DNA of 64,000 nt, taken from assembly GCF_000210915.2 (NCBI RefSeq), contig NC_016620.1, positions 1,364,001 to 1,428,000 of the forward strand, written 5' to 3'. Positions 44,505-53,428 of this stretch are shown in pieces. The translations under genes and the position numbers were made by a program. The DNA is from Halobacteriovorax marinus SJ. Lineage in GTDB: Bacteria > Bdellovibrionota > Bacteriovoracia > Bacteriovoracales > Bacteriovoracaceae. The notes beneath the pieces are model-generated. The model saw nothing but the letters and a program-made list of their open reading frames with translations, did no database searches and was not told the origin of the DNA. The stretch's first letter is position 1; every line of letters starts with the position of its first letter.

Positions 44505-45998
44505 ATGGCCGTAAGTTCAAAAGTTATATTAATTAGTAAGAAGTCTACATTTTCAGATCTTGTGACATTTTCATTGCAAAGTAATTACAACTTTGAAGTC
44601 ACTCTTCTTTCTGAACAGGAAGAGTTTCAATCTGCAATAGACTCAAAAAATCAATACGCTCTAGTCGTGTGCGATGGCTCAATTCCACTTGGAGAAAGTG
44701 AAGATATATTCATCTCTTTTTGCGATCATAGATTAAATATTCCATACTTTGTTATCGGGAATCAGGAATATATAAGCACCTTTAAAGGAAGAGGCCCTGA
44801 AGTTTTTAATAGAGATGATTGCCTAAATGAAATGAATGACTCTCTTAAGAAGTATTTTGTAGAAAATCCGCTTGTTTCACCCAAGGATTATTGTCCAATA
44901 GATTTTTCAATTCTCACTGCTTTTGAGGGACTAAGTTGTGATGTCTATATTAAGTTGATTACTGGTAGACATCTGAAGATCTTTAGAGAGAGTGATTTGA
45001 TTGTTGAAGAAGATGTGAAGAAATACGAGTCAAAAGGAGTGGATACTCTCTATCTCAAAAGAAGAACTGCTCACTGGATTCTAAAGCAGGTAAATTTAAA
45101 CTTTAAAAAAGTTCTAACAGCGATAGAGAGTGGTGAGAAGGTTGAGATTAATGAACAAACTAATTCGAGCAATAGTTTCGCTGATCTTGTAAATGAAATA
45201 AAACAAGAGAAGAATAGTGAAAAAGAGCAAGAAGAAGCTGAAGAAGACTCAAGTGATAAGAAAGAGCAGAGCTTTGCAGACCTTCTTGCGGAAATAAAGA
45301 ATGAAAAGGCCGCAAAGAAAGAGAAGAAGATACAAGAAAGTGTAGATGGCACTTTTAAGTTATCAGATGAGTTCAAAAAAGACATTGATAAGAAAGTTCA
45401 TAAGGCCATTAAGGTTATGACTAAGGCCAATAACTTAAAGAAATTCTTCCAAAAACTAAGTGTTGATAGAAATCCTGATCAATACGTTAAGATTCATATT
45501 AATCTTCTTTGTAAAATCACTTGTGCGATTGCAGATATAATGGAGTGGAATCACGAATCTACTTTAGAGAAGTTAATTTATGTGAGTTATATGCACGATA
45601 TAACCATGGTAGAGATGCCACATGTTGCCCGTATAGAAAATATGGAAGCCTTTGAGAAGATAAAAGACACTTTGAGTGAGACTGAGCAGAAGATGTATCT
45701 TAATCACCCACAAATTATTGCTGATATGGTGCTAGAGACTGATGATTACCCTGTAGATGCTGAAAAAATTATTCTTCAACATCACGAGCTTCCTGGTCAG
45801 AACGGATTTCCACACAAGATTCAAACTACACGAATACTTCCTCTTTCGTGTTTATTTATTATTGCTCATGACTTGGTCGACTATATAATTGAAAATCCTG
45901 AATGGACTCTTGAGGAGTATATTCCTATTTGCAAAGAGAAGTTCTCTGGGCCAGGGTTTACAAAAATTATTCGTAAACTACCGGAGCTTAAGGCGTAA
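44505..45998 (+). CDS. receiver-like plus HD-domain (HD-GYP-like) protein
   Basis: 497-aa cytoplasmic protein. Residues 1-115 resemble a response-regulator receiver (VILISKKSTFSDLVTF, ALVVCDGSIP), though the acidic pocket is incomplete. Residues ~205-285 are a charged linker with two similar units, NSFADLVNEIKQEKNSEK and QSFADLLAEIKNEKAAKK. The C-terminal HD domain has YMHDITM and HHELPGQNGFP, the latter close to the HD-GYP signature but with the GYP altered to GFP. It may bind or degrade a cyclic dinucleotide, or be a degenerate sensor. Its last 11 bp overlap the convergent oleD end. Confidence 0.8.
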   Translation: MAVSSKVILISKKSTFSDLVTFSLQSNYNFEVTLLSEQEEFQSAIDSKNQYALVVCDGSIPLGESEDIFISFCDHRLNIPYFVIGNQEYISTFKGRGPEVFNRDDCLNEMNDSLKKYFVENPLVSPKDYCPIDFSILTAFEGLSCDVYIKLITGRHLKIFRESDLIVEEDVKKYESKGVDTLYLKRRTAHWILKQVNLNFKKVLTAIESGEKVEINEQTNSSNSFADLVNEIKQEKNSEKEQEEAEEDSSDKKEQSFADLLAEIKNEKAAKKEKKIQESVDGTFKLSDEFKKDIDKKVHKAIKVMTKANNLKKFFQKLSVDRNPDQYVKIHINLLCKITCAIADIMEWNHESTLEKLIYVSYMHDITMVEMPHVARIENMEAFEKIKDTLSETEQKMYLNHPQIIADMVLETDDYPVDAEKIILQHHELPGQNGFPHKIQTTRILPLSCLFIIAHDLVDYIIENPEWTLEEYIPICKEKFSGPGFTKIIRKLPELKA

Positions 45999-46965
45999 TT
46001 CTTTTAAGTGATTCTTCAATACCAATGTCTGGGTGATAATTAAAATCATTCACAGCTTTATCGTGCTTGAAATAGTGACTTTTCCCAAGTTGTAGAGCAA
46101 CAAACCTTGTCATTGGTGGATGAATATTCCAGATCTTAAAGAGGCGCAGAATCTTCTCAATGATAGTTCCAATAAAGTAGGCCTTCTTAACTGAGATGGA
46201 CTTTGTCACTTTCGATTGTCCGTTGACCTCTAAGATTTTATTAATAAAGTCCCAGAGATTGACGGGTCTTTCCTGTGCTATAAAGTAGGCGCTTCCTGCT
46301 ACAGGAGAGTCTACACTTAGTTTTTCAAAGGCCTGTATATGAGCTTTGGCGGCATTCTCTACATAAATAATATCTACGAGATTTTCACCATCACCAATTC
46401 GCTTGAGCTTCTTCTTCTTTTGCGCTTCAACCAGTCTTGGAATGATATTCTTATCTCTTGGACCAAAGATGAGGTGCGGTCTTAGGGCGCAAGTGAGAAA
46501 TTCTTTTGAGTTTTGTTCTAAAACAAATTGCTCTGCAAGCATTTTAGACTTTGCATAGAGGCTAAGCGAATCATCAGGGTAGGGAAGTGATTCATCACCA
46601 TTTATTATATCTCCCTCTCCAAAAACTACACTAGGTGTAGAAGTATAAATGAATTTCTTAATAGATTTCTTTTTGGCAGCATGGACTAGGTTCTTCGTTC
46701 CTACCGTATTTGTCTGGTAAAAATCATCCCATTTTCCCCACATCGCTACTTTTCCTGCAACATGGAAGATCGCTTCAATCCCATCGAGTGCAGCCTCAAT
46801 TGATTCAGGGTCATTGAGATTTCCAGTTCGAGTCGTAACTTCAATTTGATCTAGGTCAGCATGGTGGGTTCTTGAAAAATTATAAACTTCATGGCCAAGA
46901 CTCTTTAAATCTCTCGCTATATAGAAACCTAGAAATCCACCTGCACCAGTAACTAGAATTTTCAT
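45988..46965 (-). CDS. oleD: OleD: NAD(P)H-dependent 2-alkyl-3-ketoacid reductase
   Basis: 325-aa extended SDR of the 3-beta-hydroxysteroid dehydrogenase type. Cofactor motif VTGAGGFLGFYIARDL (5-20), catalytic Y137-x3-K141 (YAKSK). In the olefin pathway OleD reduces the 2-alkyl-3-ketoacid made by OleA to the 2-alkyl-3-hydroxyacid. Assignment rests on the contiguous oleA-oleB-oleC-oleD order as much as on sequence; alone it could be another sugar or sterol epimerase/dehydrogenase. It overlaps oleC by 4 bp. Confidence 0.88.
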   Translation of the reverse strand: MKILVTGAGGFLGFYIARDLKSLGHEVYNFSRTHHADLDQIEVTTRTGNLNDPESIEAALDGIEAIFHVAGKVAMWGKWDDFYQTNTVGTKNLVHAAKKKSIKKFIYTSTPSVVFGEGDIINGDESLPYPDDSLSLYAKSKMLAEQFVLEQNSKEFLTCALRPHLIFGPRDKNIIPRLVEAQKKKKLKRIGDGENLVDIIYVENAAKAHIQAFEKLSVDSPVAGSAYFIAQERPVNLWDFINKILEVNGQSKVTKSISVKKAYFIGTIIEKILRLFKIWNIHPPMTRFVALQLGKSHYFKHDKAVNDFNYHPDIGIEESLKRITP

Positions 46966-48590
46966 TGTAGCTCACCTCTGCTTGCCATATCTCTTAATTT
47001 TAATCGATCAATTTTGATATTATGTCTCACATCAACAGGGAAGTTGTCATGAAACCAAATGGTTTTAATTTCTTTTGTATGATCATAGGCCTGCCCCATC
47101 TTTAGAAGCTCTTCTTTTAGGGCACTGCTTTTCTTTGACTTGTCTCTTAATTGCACAACGAGTTGAGGCTCTTCGTATCCACCTTTAACGATTCCAACCA
47201 GAGCACTCTTTTCTACATTCTCATGTCTATTAAATATCGCCTCACATTGAATCGAGCTCATTAGGCCTTTCTCGCTTTGAACTCGGTGAGTCTTTCTTCC
47301 GCAAAACCATAATTGGCCATCATCATCTAAGTATCCAATATCCCCAATACGATGCCACAAACTCTCTCCATCATAAATTTTTGCCTCAAGGGTTTTCTCT
47401 GGCATTTCAAAATACCTCTTAGTTACTGTTTCACCCTTAACAATAATTTCTCCAATTGCGCCTCTTTGGAGCTCTTTCATATCATCGATAGTTGGAATTA
47501 TTTCATCTGTGATTTCTATGATCTTTATTTCCACTTCATCAATCGGAGCACCAACGCAAGTTCCAAGTCCTTGTAGCGATTTTTGAGCAGTATTCTCTAA
47601 AAGATACTTACCTGAAATATTTGCTACTGGAAGAGATTCAGTTGCTCCATAAGGAGTATAGGTAGTTCCGCCGGTTAGTACCTTGCTAAAATCGGCATGA
47701 ATCTCTTTACTCACAGGAGCGCCAAACATAACCATATATTTAACGCTTGGAAGAGTTAAATTATTTTGGACACAGTACTTAGCAACTTTATCCCATATTG
47801 CCGGGGAGCCTGCTACGAATGTGGCCTTATTATCTATAATATTTTGTATGAGTTTTTTCGGGTCTGCTTTGGCCGGCTTAGATGGATCCATATCTGGTAT
47901 ACAGCTTGTCATCCCCATGGCGATGGTAAAGAGAGCAAAGAGTGGAAACCCTGGTATATCAGTATCTGCAGGTGTTAGAGAGAATATCTTTTGTAGCAAC
48001 TCTGTTTGCTTAGAGAAAATTCTATGAGTATATTCCACTCCCTTAGGGATGCCCGTTCCTCCCGAGGTGAAGAGAATGGCCGCAAGCTCATTTTCATCTA
48101 TATCCGATTGGACTGGGGCACTTGGATAACTCTTTAGCTCTTTTAAAGACTTTAGTCCTGGCCAAGTAAGTGAACCTGTCGTGATAAAGACTTCAACCGA
48201 TTTAAAAGCATCTCTTTTAAATAATCTAAGAAAGTGAACAATAGGAACTGCTATCAGGGCCTTAGGCTTCACTTGCTTAATTGATCTTAAAAGATTTTCC
48301 TTTCCCATCCCTGGATCTATGAAGACGGGAACAATACCAAGAGAGAAGAGTGCAAATGTAACTGCTGGGAAGTCTAGACCAGGTCTAATAAAGACTATGG
48401 CCTTATCTCCTTTCATGAGACCTTGGGCCTTTAGGCCATTAGCTATTGATCTAGATCTATCAAGAAGATCTTTAAAGCTAAGGGATTCGTAGTGATATTC
48501 ACCATTACTCTTTCTACCTTTGGGTGCTCTAATTGCATCTTTAGTAGGGTGTTCTTTAGCTCTTTGTTCCAGCAGTTGTGCAATATTCAT
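46962..48590 (-). CDS. oleC: OleC: beta-lactone synthetase (AMP-dependent ligase superfamily)
   Basis: 542-aa adenylating enzyme. AMP-binding motif LFTSGGTGIPKGVEYTHR, then TPYGATESLP and the hinge region GDIGYLDDDGQLWFCGRKTH. OleC converts the 2-alkyl-3-hydroxyacid to a beta-lactone with ATP. Length and the fairly short C-terminal subdomain fit OleC. Start shares one base with the oleB stop. A generic acyl-CoA ligase is the alternative, made unlikely by the neighbours. Confidence 0.9.
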   Translation of the reverse strand: MNIAQLLEQRAKEHPTKDAIRAPKGRKSNGEYHYESLSFKDLLDRSRSIANGLKAQGLMKGDKAIVFIRPGLDFPAVTFALFSLGIVPVFIDPGMGKENLLRSIKQVKPKALIAVPIVHFLRLFKRDAFKSVEVFITTGSLTWPGLKSLKELKSYPSAPVQSDIDENELAAILFTSGGTGIPKGVEYTHRIFSKQTELLQKIFSLTPADTDIPGFPLFALFTIAMGMTSCIPDMDPSKPAKADPKKLIQNIIDNKATFVAGSPAIWDKVAKYCVQNNLTLPSVKYMVMFGAPVSKEIHADFSKVLTGGTTYTPYGATESLPVANISGKYLLENTAQKSLQGLGTCVGAPIDEVEIKIIEITDEIIPTIDDMKELQRGAIGEIIVKGETVTKRYFEMPEKTLEAKIYDGESLWHRIGDIGYLDDDGQLWFCGRKTHRVQSEKGLMSSIQCEAIFNRHENVEKSALVGIVKGGYEEPQLVVQLRDKSKKSSALKEELLKMGQAYDHTKEIKTIWFHDNFPVDVRHNIKIDRLKLRDMASRGELQ

Positions 48591-49471
48591 TAAGATTCTC
48601 TTAGAAAATTAAATATATCTTTATTGATCTCTTCTTTGGCATCCTCTAAGACGTAGTGTCCAGCTCCGCTAAAGACTTTTGTCTCTGCTTTTGGGTAGAT
48701 CTCAGTCCATCTCTTAAAGAATTGCATATTAAAACAAAAGTCCTTCTCTCCCCAGAGAATTAATTTAGGACACTCTAGAGTGCTTAAATTATTTTCAATA
48801 TTTTTTAGCGTACTCCAACTTGGGTGTTGGTCATCCATTGGGATATCTCTAACAAATCTTGCAGTCGCAATTCTATTTTCATAATTATTGTAAGGTAGAA
48901 GATAACCTTCTTTAACGACTTGGCTTAGACCTTTGCTGGTGGCCATAAATGTCGCAGGCCATGCAAAGGCATTAAACTTTCTAACCATCCACTCCCCAAA
49001 GATTGGGTTCTTACATAGATTAATTGTCTTTGGAATTAAGTTCGAGGTAAAGGCCGCGGTATTTAGGATTACGGCCTTCTTTAGATTCTTAGGCCTTCTT
49101 GTACCAAGTCCCATTCCAATGGCTCCGCCCCAGTCATGAACAATGAGATTAAAGTCTTCAATTTTTAACTCATCAATAAGAGATTCAAGATTATCTATAT
49201 GGTTCTTTAGGGTGTAATCATAGTCTTGTGGCTTATCTGAAAGGCCACAACCAATATGATCAGGAACAATAACTCGAAAATTTTCTTTTAGTGTTTTAAC
49301 TATATCTCTGTAATAAAATGACCATGTCGGATTTCCGTGGGCCATAATAACTACAGGGCCTTCTCCTTCATCTAAGTAGGAAAGGGTGTGCCCTGAGGAT
49401 AATTTTAATTTCTTTGGCTCAAATGGATATTCTTCCCTCAATGAAGCGGGGATACTTATAGCTCTCACCAC
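48590..49471 (-). CDS. oleB: OleB: beta-lactone decarboxylase (alpha/beta hydrolase)
   Basis: 293-aa alpha/beta hydrolase of the haloalkane-dehalogenase-like subgroup. HGNPTWSFYYRD (45-56) contains the halide/oxyanion-type Asn-Trp region, nucleophile Asp113 lies in VHDWGGAIGMG, and the catalytic His is in SGAGHYVLED near the end. In the Ole pathway OleB decarboxylates the beta-lactone to the final cis-olefin. It overlaps oleA by 7 bp. Confidence 0.9.
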   Translation of the reverse strand: MVRAISIPASLREEYPFEPKKLKLSSGHTLSYLDEGEGPVVIMAHGNPTWSFYYRDIVKTLKENFRVIVPDHIGCGLSDKPQDYDYTLKNHIDNLESLIDELKIEDFNLIVHDWGGAIGMGLGTRRPKNLKKAVILNTAAFTSNLIPKTINLCKNPIFGEWMVRKFNAFAWPATFMATSKGLSQVVKEGYLLPYNNYENRIATARFVRDIPMDDQHPSWSTLKNIENNLSTLECPKLILWGEKDFCFNMQFFKRWTEIYPKAETKVFSGAGHYVLEDAKEEINKDIFNFLRES

Positions 49472-50496
49472 TGTACTCCTAACATTATGGAAGTAAGTCC
49501 ACTTCCTATTCCAAGGAGGGCAACTTTCTCGCCCTTCTTTATCTTTTGTTTTTCACTTAATTTTGCAAGAGTAATAGGAAGTGCGGAGGAGCCAGTATTT
49601 CCTAGAGTCTCATAAGTTGTAAAAGTTTTATGATCTTGTAGCTCCATGGCCTTCATGGTTAAAGTTTCATGGGCGGTTCCAACTTGATGACCTACAACCC
49701 AATCTATATCTTTATTCTCTAGAGAGAGTTCTTGCTTAGTCTTAGTCCAATTCTTCTTGGCAAGTTCTAATCCGTGCTTAAGCAATTCTTCTGAGTCTGT
49801 TTCCATCATCAGGGAAGTTGTATCTCCATCGCCCTGACAAAGTATATTTGCACTAGAGTCTGTACAGACAGCACCACCAAGAATTCTTGGAGCATCTGGC
49901 GCGAGAGAGCTATCACATAGGAGATAGGCCACTGCTGCAGAACCAATCGTTAGATTTGCTATATATTTTTTTATACTCTTTCTTGTTAGCGTTTCATCAT
50001 TATTGAGATGCTCGATTGTTTGAGTCAAGAGTGGTCCACCATTTTCGCCAGAGACAATGAGAGCATACTTTATTTGACCAAGTTCAATCATATTAGAGGC
50101 CATGGCCATGGCATTGACAACACCAAGGCATGCATTAGAGAGATCATAAATCATTGCGTCTTCATTTAACTCTAGATTGTGATGTACAACCGATGCTGTA
50201 GATGGTTCTAGAAAGTCACGGCATACACTTGCGTGAATAAGAAGACCAATTTCATTTCTATTAATACCAGATTTTTCAAGTACTCTTTCTGCTGCTCTTG
50301 TTGAGAGTTCACTTGGTCTCATTCCATTGGCCCAAAGACCTCTGGACTTTATTCCTGTCATTAACTCTAATCGTCCAGCAGGCAGATTGAGCCTCTTATA
50401 AACTGGAGCAAGCTTTGTTTCTATATCGTCTGATGTAAGAAACTCATCAGGTTCTAAGTAATCAAAGCTATGTATTGCGACTTTTGTATATTTCAT
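49465..50496 (-). CDS. oleA: OleA: thiolase-fold acyl-CoA condensing enzyme
   Basis: 343-aa thiolase-superfamily protein. Nucleophile Cys123 in SNACLGVVNA, His270 in VVGHQVG, Asn300 in LGNTGSSALP, and Glu97 in CRDFLEPSTA, which matches the OleA-specific glutamate that deprotonates the second acyl chain. OleA joins two fatty acyl-CoAs head to head to a 2-alkyl-3-ketoacid. The glutamate argues against plain FabH. First of the oleABCD run, 13 bp after the CrtI-like gene. Confidence 0.92.
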   Translation of the reverse strand: MKYTKVAIHSFDYLEPDEFLTSDDIETKLAPVYKRLNLPAGRLELMTGIKSRGLWANGMRPSELSTRAAERVLEKSGINRNEIGLLIHASVCRDFLEPSTASVVHHNLELNEDAMIYDLSNACLGVVNAMAMASNMIELGQIKYALIVSGENGGPLLTQTIEHLNNDETLTRKSIKKYIANLTIGSAAVAYLLCDSSLAPDAPRILGGAVCTDSSANILCQGDGDTTSLMMETDSEELLKHGLELAKKNWTKTKQELSLENKDIDWVVGHQVGTAHETLTMKAMELQDHKTFTTYETLGNTGSSALPITLAKLSEKQKIKKGEKVALLGIGSGLTSIMLGVQW

Positions 50497-50509
50497 TCTT
50501 AGTTCCTAT

Positions 50510-51889
50510 TTAGTCCATTAATCCGTAGAGATTTGCCATTGATATTCCTGATAGCATTGAACCTACAATTCCTAGGAAGCCTTGATCTGTCCCACAAATA
50601 TAGAGTCCCTCTACCTCAGTAGAGCCATCTCTTGTCTTATCTGTTGATCCATAGACCGTACCTCCAAAGTGGCCAGTATATTTCTTTATTGTTGTAGGGG
50701 AGAAGATATCTTTAAAAACTATTTCTTCATTCCACGCAGGCATAATTTTTTTAGTAAGCTGGCAGGCACTTTGAAAGACTTTTTCTTTTTCTTCTTTATA
50801 CTGTGGTCGCTCAAGCTCATTCCACAATTTGAAGTTGGCCATATTTGTAATTCGAACCCAACCCTCATCAAAGTCATCGTGACCAAAATTATTAGGGAGA
50901 CAAATCACTGCCGACTTATCGTCAAAGAGCTCACTTGGCTCTCGGTAAAGATACTTTGGTCTATCGTTATAAAAGATAATTGTACTGTCGAGGTTAAGCT
51001 CTCTTGGCTTTTTATCTAAGACAAGAATACTCTCACAGAAAGTCATCTTTCCTGTTGCAGGAGTTGTTCTTGGATTCATTCCCTCTACTACTGAAAGTGT
51101 TTCAGGATATCCCATACTGGAGATGATTTTATCACATAGAAGCTCTTCACCACTTTTTAATGTGAGGCCTACCACTTTACCATCTCTTGTGTTAATTCTT
51201 TGAACTTCACTTCTAAAGCGAACAATTTGCCCAAGATCTTCTAGCTTTTTGAGTAGAATATTAATAATAGTTCTTACTCCACCTTCTGGTCTTGAGAAGC
51301 CTTCCATGTAAATACTTTTAAACATGATGACAAATTGAGAGAAGTCCATGTCATTTTCCCAAGCTGATCCATAGATGAGTAGGGGACAGAAAATCATTTC
51401 TAATAATTCTTCATTGGTTATATATTTTCTAACAACTTCTTTGGCCAAGATATGTTCATTATCTAGTGCCGTCTCGCTGAAGTCATTTATATGTTCTAAT
51501 AATTTATTAAAACCATCTACTTGAGATGGAAAGTACTCGGCGATCTCTTCAATAAAGTCATTGAGATCGTTGGTAAAGCGCAGAGTTGTTTCTGGGAAGA
51601 TAATCTTTGAATGTCTCTGGGGTGAGAGCTTTAAGTCTTCATAAGGTATTCGTAATTGTTTAAGAAGTTTTGAAAGAGGCTTTCTTCGCTCACCTTTTTC
51701 AATATAATTGGTAAGAGCGTGCAGCCCAACGTCGAAGTCTCTTCTGGCCCTCTTGTAATAGCTATTGAGTCCACCTGAGATGACATGCTTTTCAAGAAGT
51801 AGAACTTTCTTATCAAACATGGCGAGTCTTATGGCCGCGGCCATGCCACTCATTCCTGCGCCAATAATGATGACGTCGTATTTTTCCAT
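50510..51889 (-). CDS. FAD-dependent oxidoreductase, CrtI/retinol-saturase type (cassette copy 2)
   Basis: 459-aa flavoenzyme with DVIIIGAGMSGMAAAIRLAM (about 5-24) and LLLEKHVISGGLNSYYKR, then a C-terminal FAD segment GLYICGTDQGFLGIVGSMLSG. It resembles the enzyme at 37852 in the same family and layout. Family members act on conjugated or isolated double bonds in long chains. Its place between the acyl carrier protein and oleA suggests it modifies the acyl chain before or after head-to-head condensation (inference). Confidence 0.86.
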   Translation of the reverse strand: MEKYDVIIIGAGMSGMAAAIRLAMFDKKVLLLEKHVISGGLNSYYKRARRDFDVGLHALTNYIEKGERRKPLSKLLKQLRIPYEDLKLSPQRHSKIIFPETTLRFTNDLNDFIEEIAEYFPSQVDGFNKLLEHINDFSETALDNEHILAKEVVRKYITNEELLEMIFCPLLIYGSAWENDMDFSQFVIMFKSIYMEGFSRPEGGVRTIINILLKKLEDLGQIVRFRSEVQRINTRDGKVVGLTLKSGEELLCDKIISSMGYPETLSVVEGMNPRTTPATGKMTFCESILVLDKKPRELNLDSTIIFYNDRPKYLYREPSELFDDKSAVICLPNNFGHDDFDEGWVRITNMANFKLWNELERPQYKEEKEKVFQSACQLTKKIMPAWNEEIVFKDIFSPTTIKKYTGHFGGTVYGSTDKTRDGSTEVEGLYICGTDQGFLGIVGSMLSGISMANLYGLMD

Positions 51890-51933
51890 AGATAAAACCT
51901 TAAAAGGGCCACGCTAATGTGGCCCAGTTATTC

Positions 51934-52188
51934 TTATGCTAGTGCAACAAACTTTGGAGTTAGGTACTCAACACAGCTATTCATACTTGCTAGCTGAGGA
52001 TAATCTTCCTGAGGTACTTCGATCTTATGTCTCTTCTTTAATTCCATTACGATATCAAGGAAGTCCATTGAATCTAAATCTAGTTGATCTCTAAGCGCAA
52101 CGGCATCATCAATAGTTGTTACATCATCATCTAGAGCAACGTCAGCGATAATATTTAATACATGTTCTCTTACTTGTTCTCTTTCCAT
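51934..52188 (-). CDS. acyl carrier protein
   Basis: 84-aa acidic protein with the phosphopantetheine site DLDSMDFLDIV, Ser40 being the attachment residue. It has an excellent AGGAGG ribosome site. It lies 10 bp after the KAS II gene. It is divergent from a typical AcpP, so a dedicated carrier for this cassette is likely. Confidence 0.92.
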   Translation of the reverse strand: MEREQVREHVLNIIADVALDDDVTTIDDAVALRDQLDLDSMDFLDIVMELKKRHKIEVPQEDYPQLASMNSCVEYLTPKFVALA

Positions 52189-52198
52189 TGTAGTCCTC

Positions 52199-53428
52199 CT
52201 AATGGATATATTTTTTTACGATTAATGAAGAGTTAATTCCCAGCATGCCAAATGAATTATTTAAAATATAATTCACTTCCTTTTGAACTTTCTCGCCATT
52301 AACGAGATTTTTCAAATTACATTTTGGATCTATATTTTCAATTTTCTTACATGGGTGGATAAAGCCATCCTTAAAACTAGGAAGATTACCAGCTAGCTCA
52401 AGTGCCCCGGCAGCTCCCATAGCGTGGCCAATAAATCCTTTGGCGCAATTTACATAAGTATTGTCACTATAACCAAAGACTTGGCTTACAGCTTCACACT
52501 CTTGGATATCACCCATCTTTGTTCCCGTTGCATGAAGACTAACGATATCAATATCACTGACTTCAAGTCCGGCCTTTTCAATGGCCCTATTCATACATTG
52601 AATTTGTCTCTGTGTATTTGGAAGAACAAAATCACTAGCGTCACTATTAGAGTGGAAGCCAACGATTTCAGCGATGATCTCTGCCCCTCTTGCTTTAGCA
52701 TCTTCTAGTCTTTCTAGTGTATAAATAGCTCCACCTTCTGAGATGACAATTCCATTTCTATCGACATCTAAAGGTCTTGTAGCTAGAGTAGGGTCTTCAT
52801 GTTCCCCTAGGGCCCCTTGTGCTGCAAAGGCTGCAAAGATACCAAAGGTTTGAGGAGATTCACTCACACCACCTGCTAGGGCAATATCAACTTCCTCTAA
52901 TTGAAGCATTTGTGCTGCCTGAATAACTCCTAAGTTTCCAGCCGCGCAAGCCGCACCAATAGTATAGTGAGGTCCAGTAATATTTAAATTAAGTGTCACT
53001 TCACCTGCAGGGTTGTTGGCAACTGTTCTAGGGTTGTGATGATGAGACCAGAACTCTGTATTTAAATCATTTTGGTAGAGGTCATGGATTTCATTCTCAG
53101 TTTCAACGTTACCGTGTTCTGTAATACCAAGATAGACACCAACTCTATCCTTATCAATATTTTCCCAGTCTAACTTGGCATCGACGATGGCCTCATTAGC
53201 ACAATAGATGGAGATGGCACCGACTCTAGTTCCGCGCTTTCTTGTTTTCTTTGACTGATACTTAGCTTCATCAAAGTCACAAAGTCCTGCGGCCCTAATT
53301 CCCATATGGCGAATTTCTGTGTGAGTAATTCCAGACTTACCCTCTAATAGAGCATTTCTAAATTCATTGATATTATTTCCATTTGGAGCAGTAAGGCCTA
53401 CACCAGTGATGACAATTCTATGTTTCAT
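52199..53428 (-). CDS. 3-oxoacyl-[ACP] synthase II-like (FabF/KAS II family)
   Basis: 409-aa condensing enzyme with complete Cys-His-His triad: C161 in GAACAAGNLG, H299 in SLHATGTKMGD, H335 in GFIGHAMGAAG, plus K330. It elongates acyl-ACP by two carbons with malonyl-ACP. The partnering ACP follows it. It lacks an obvious chain-length-factor change. It overlaps the upstream regulator gene by 4 bp. Confidence 0.92.
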   Translation of the reverse strand: MKHRIVITGVGLTAPNGNNINEFRNALLEGKSGITHTEIRHMGIRAAGLCDFDEAKYQSKKTRKRGTRVGAISIYCANEAIVDAKLDWENIDKDRVGVYLGITEHGNVETENEIHDLYQNDLNTEFWSHHHNPRTVANNPAGEVTLNLNITGPHYTIGAACAAGNLGVIQAAQMLQLEEVDIALAGGVSESPQTFGIFAAFAAQGALGEHEDPTLATRPLDVDRNGIVISEGGAIYTLERLEDAKARGAEIIAEIVGFHSNSDASDFVLPNTQRQIQCMNRAIEKAGLEVSDIDIVSLHATGTKMGDIQECEAVSQVFGYSDNTYVNCAKGFIGHAMGAAGALELAGNLPSFKDGFIHPCKKIENIDPKCNLKNLVNGEKVQKEVNYILNNSFGMLGINSSLIVKKYIH

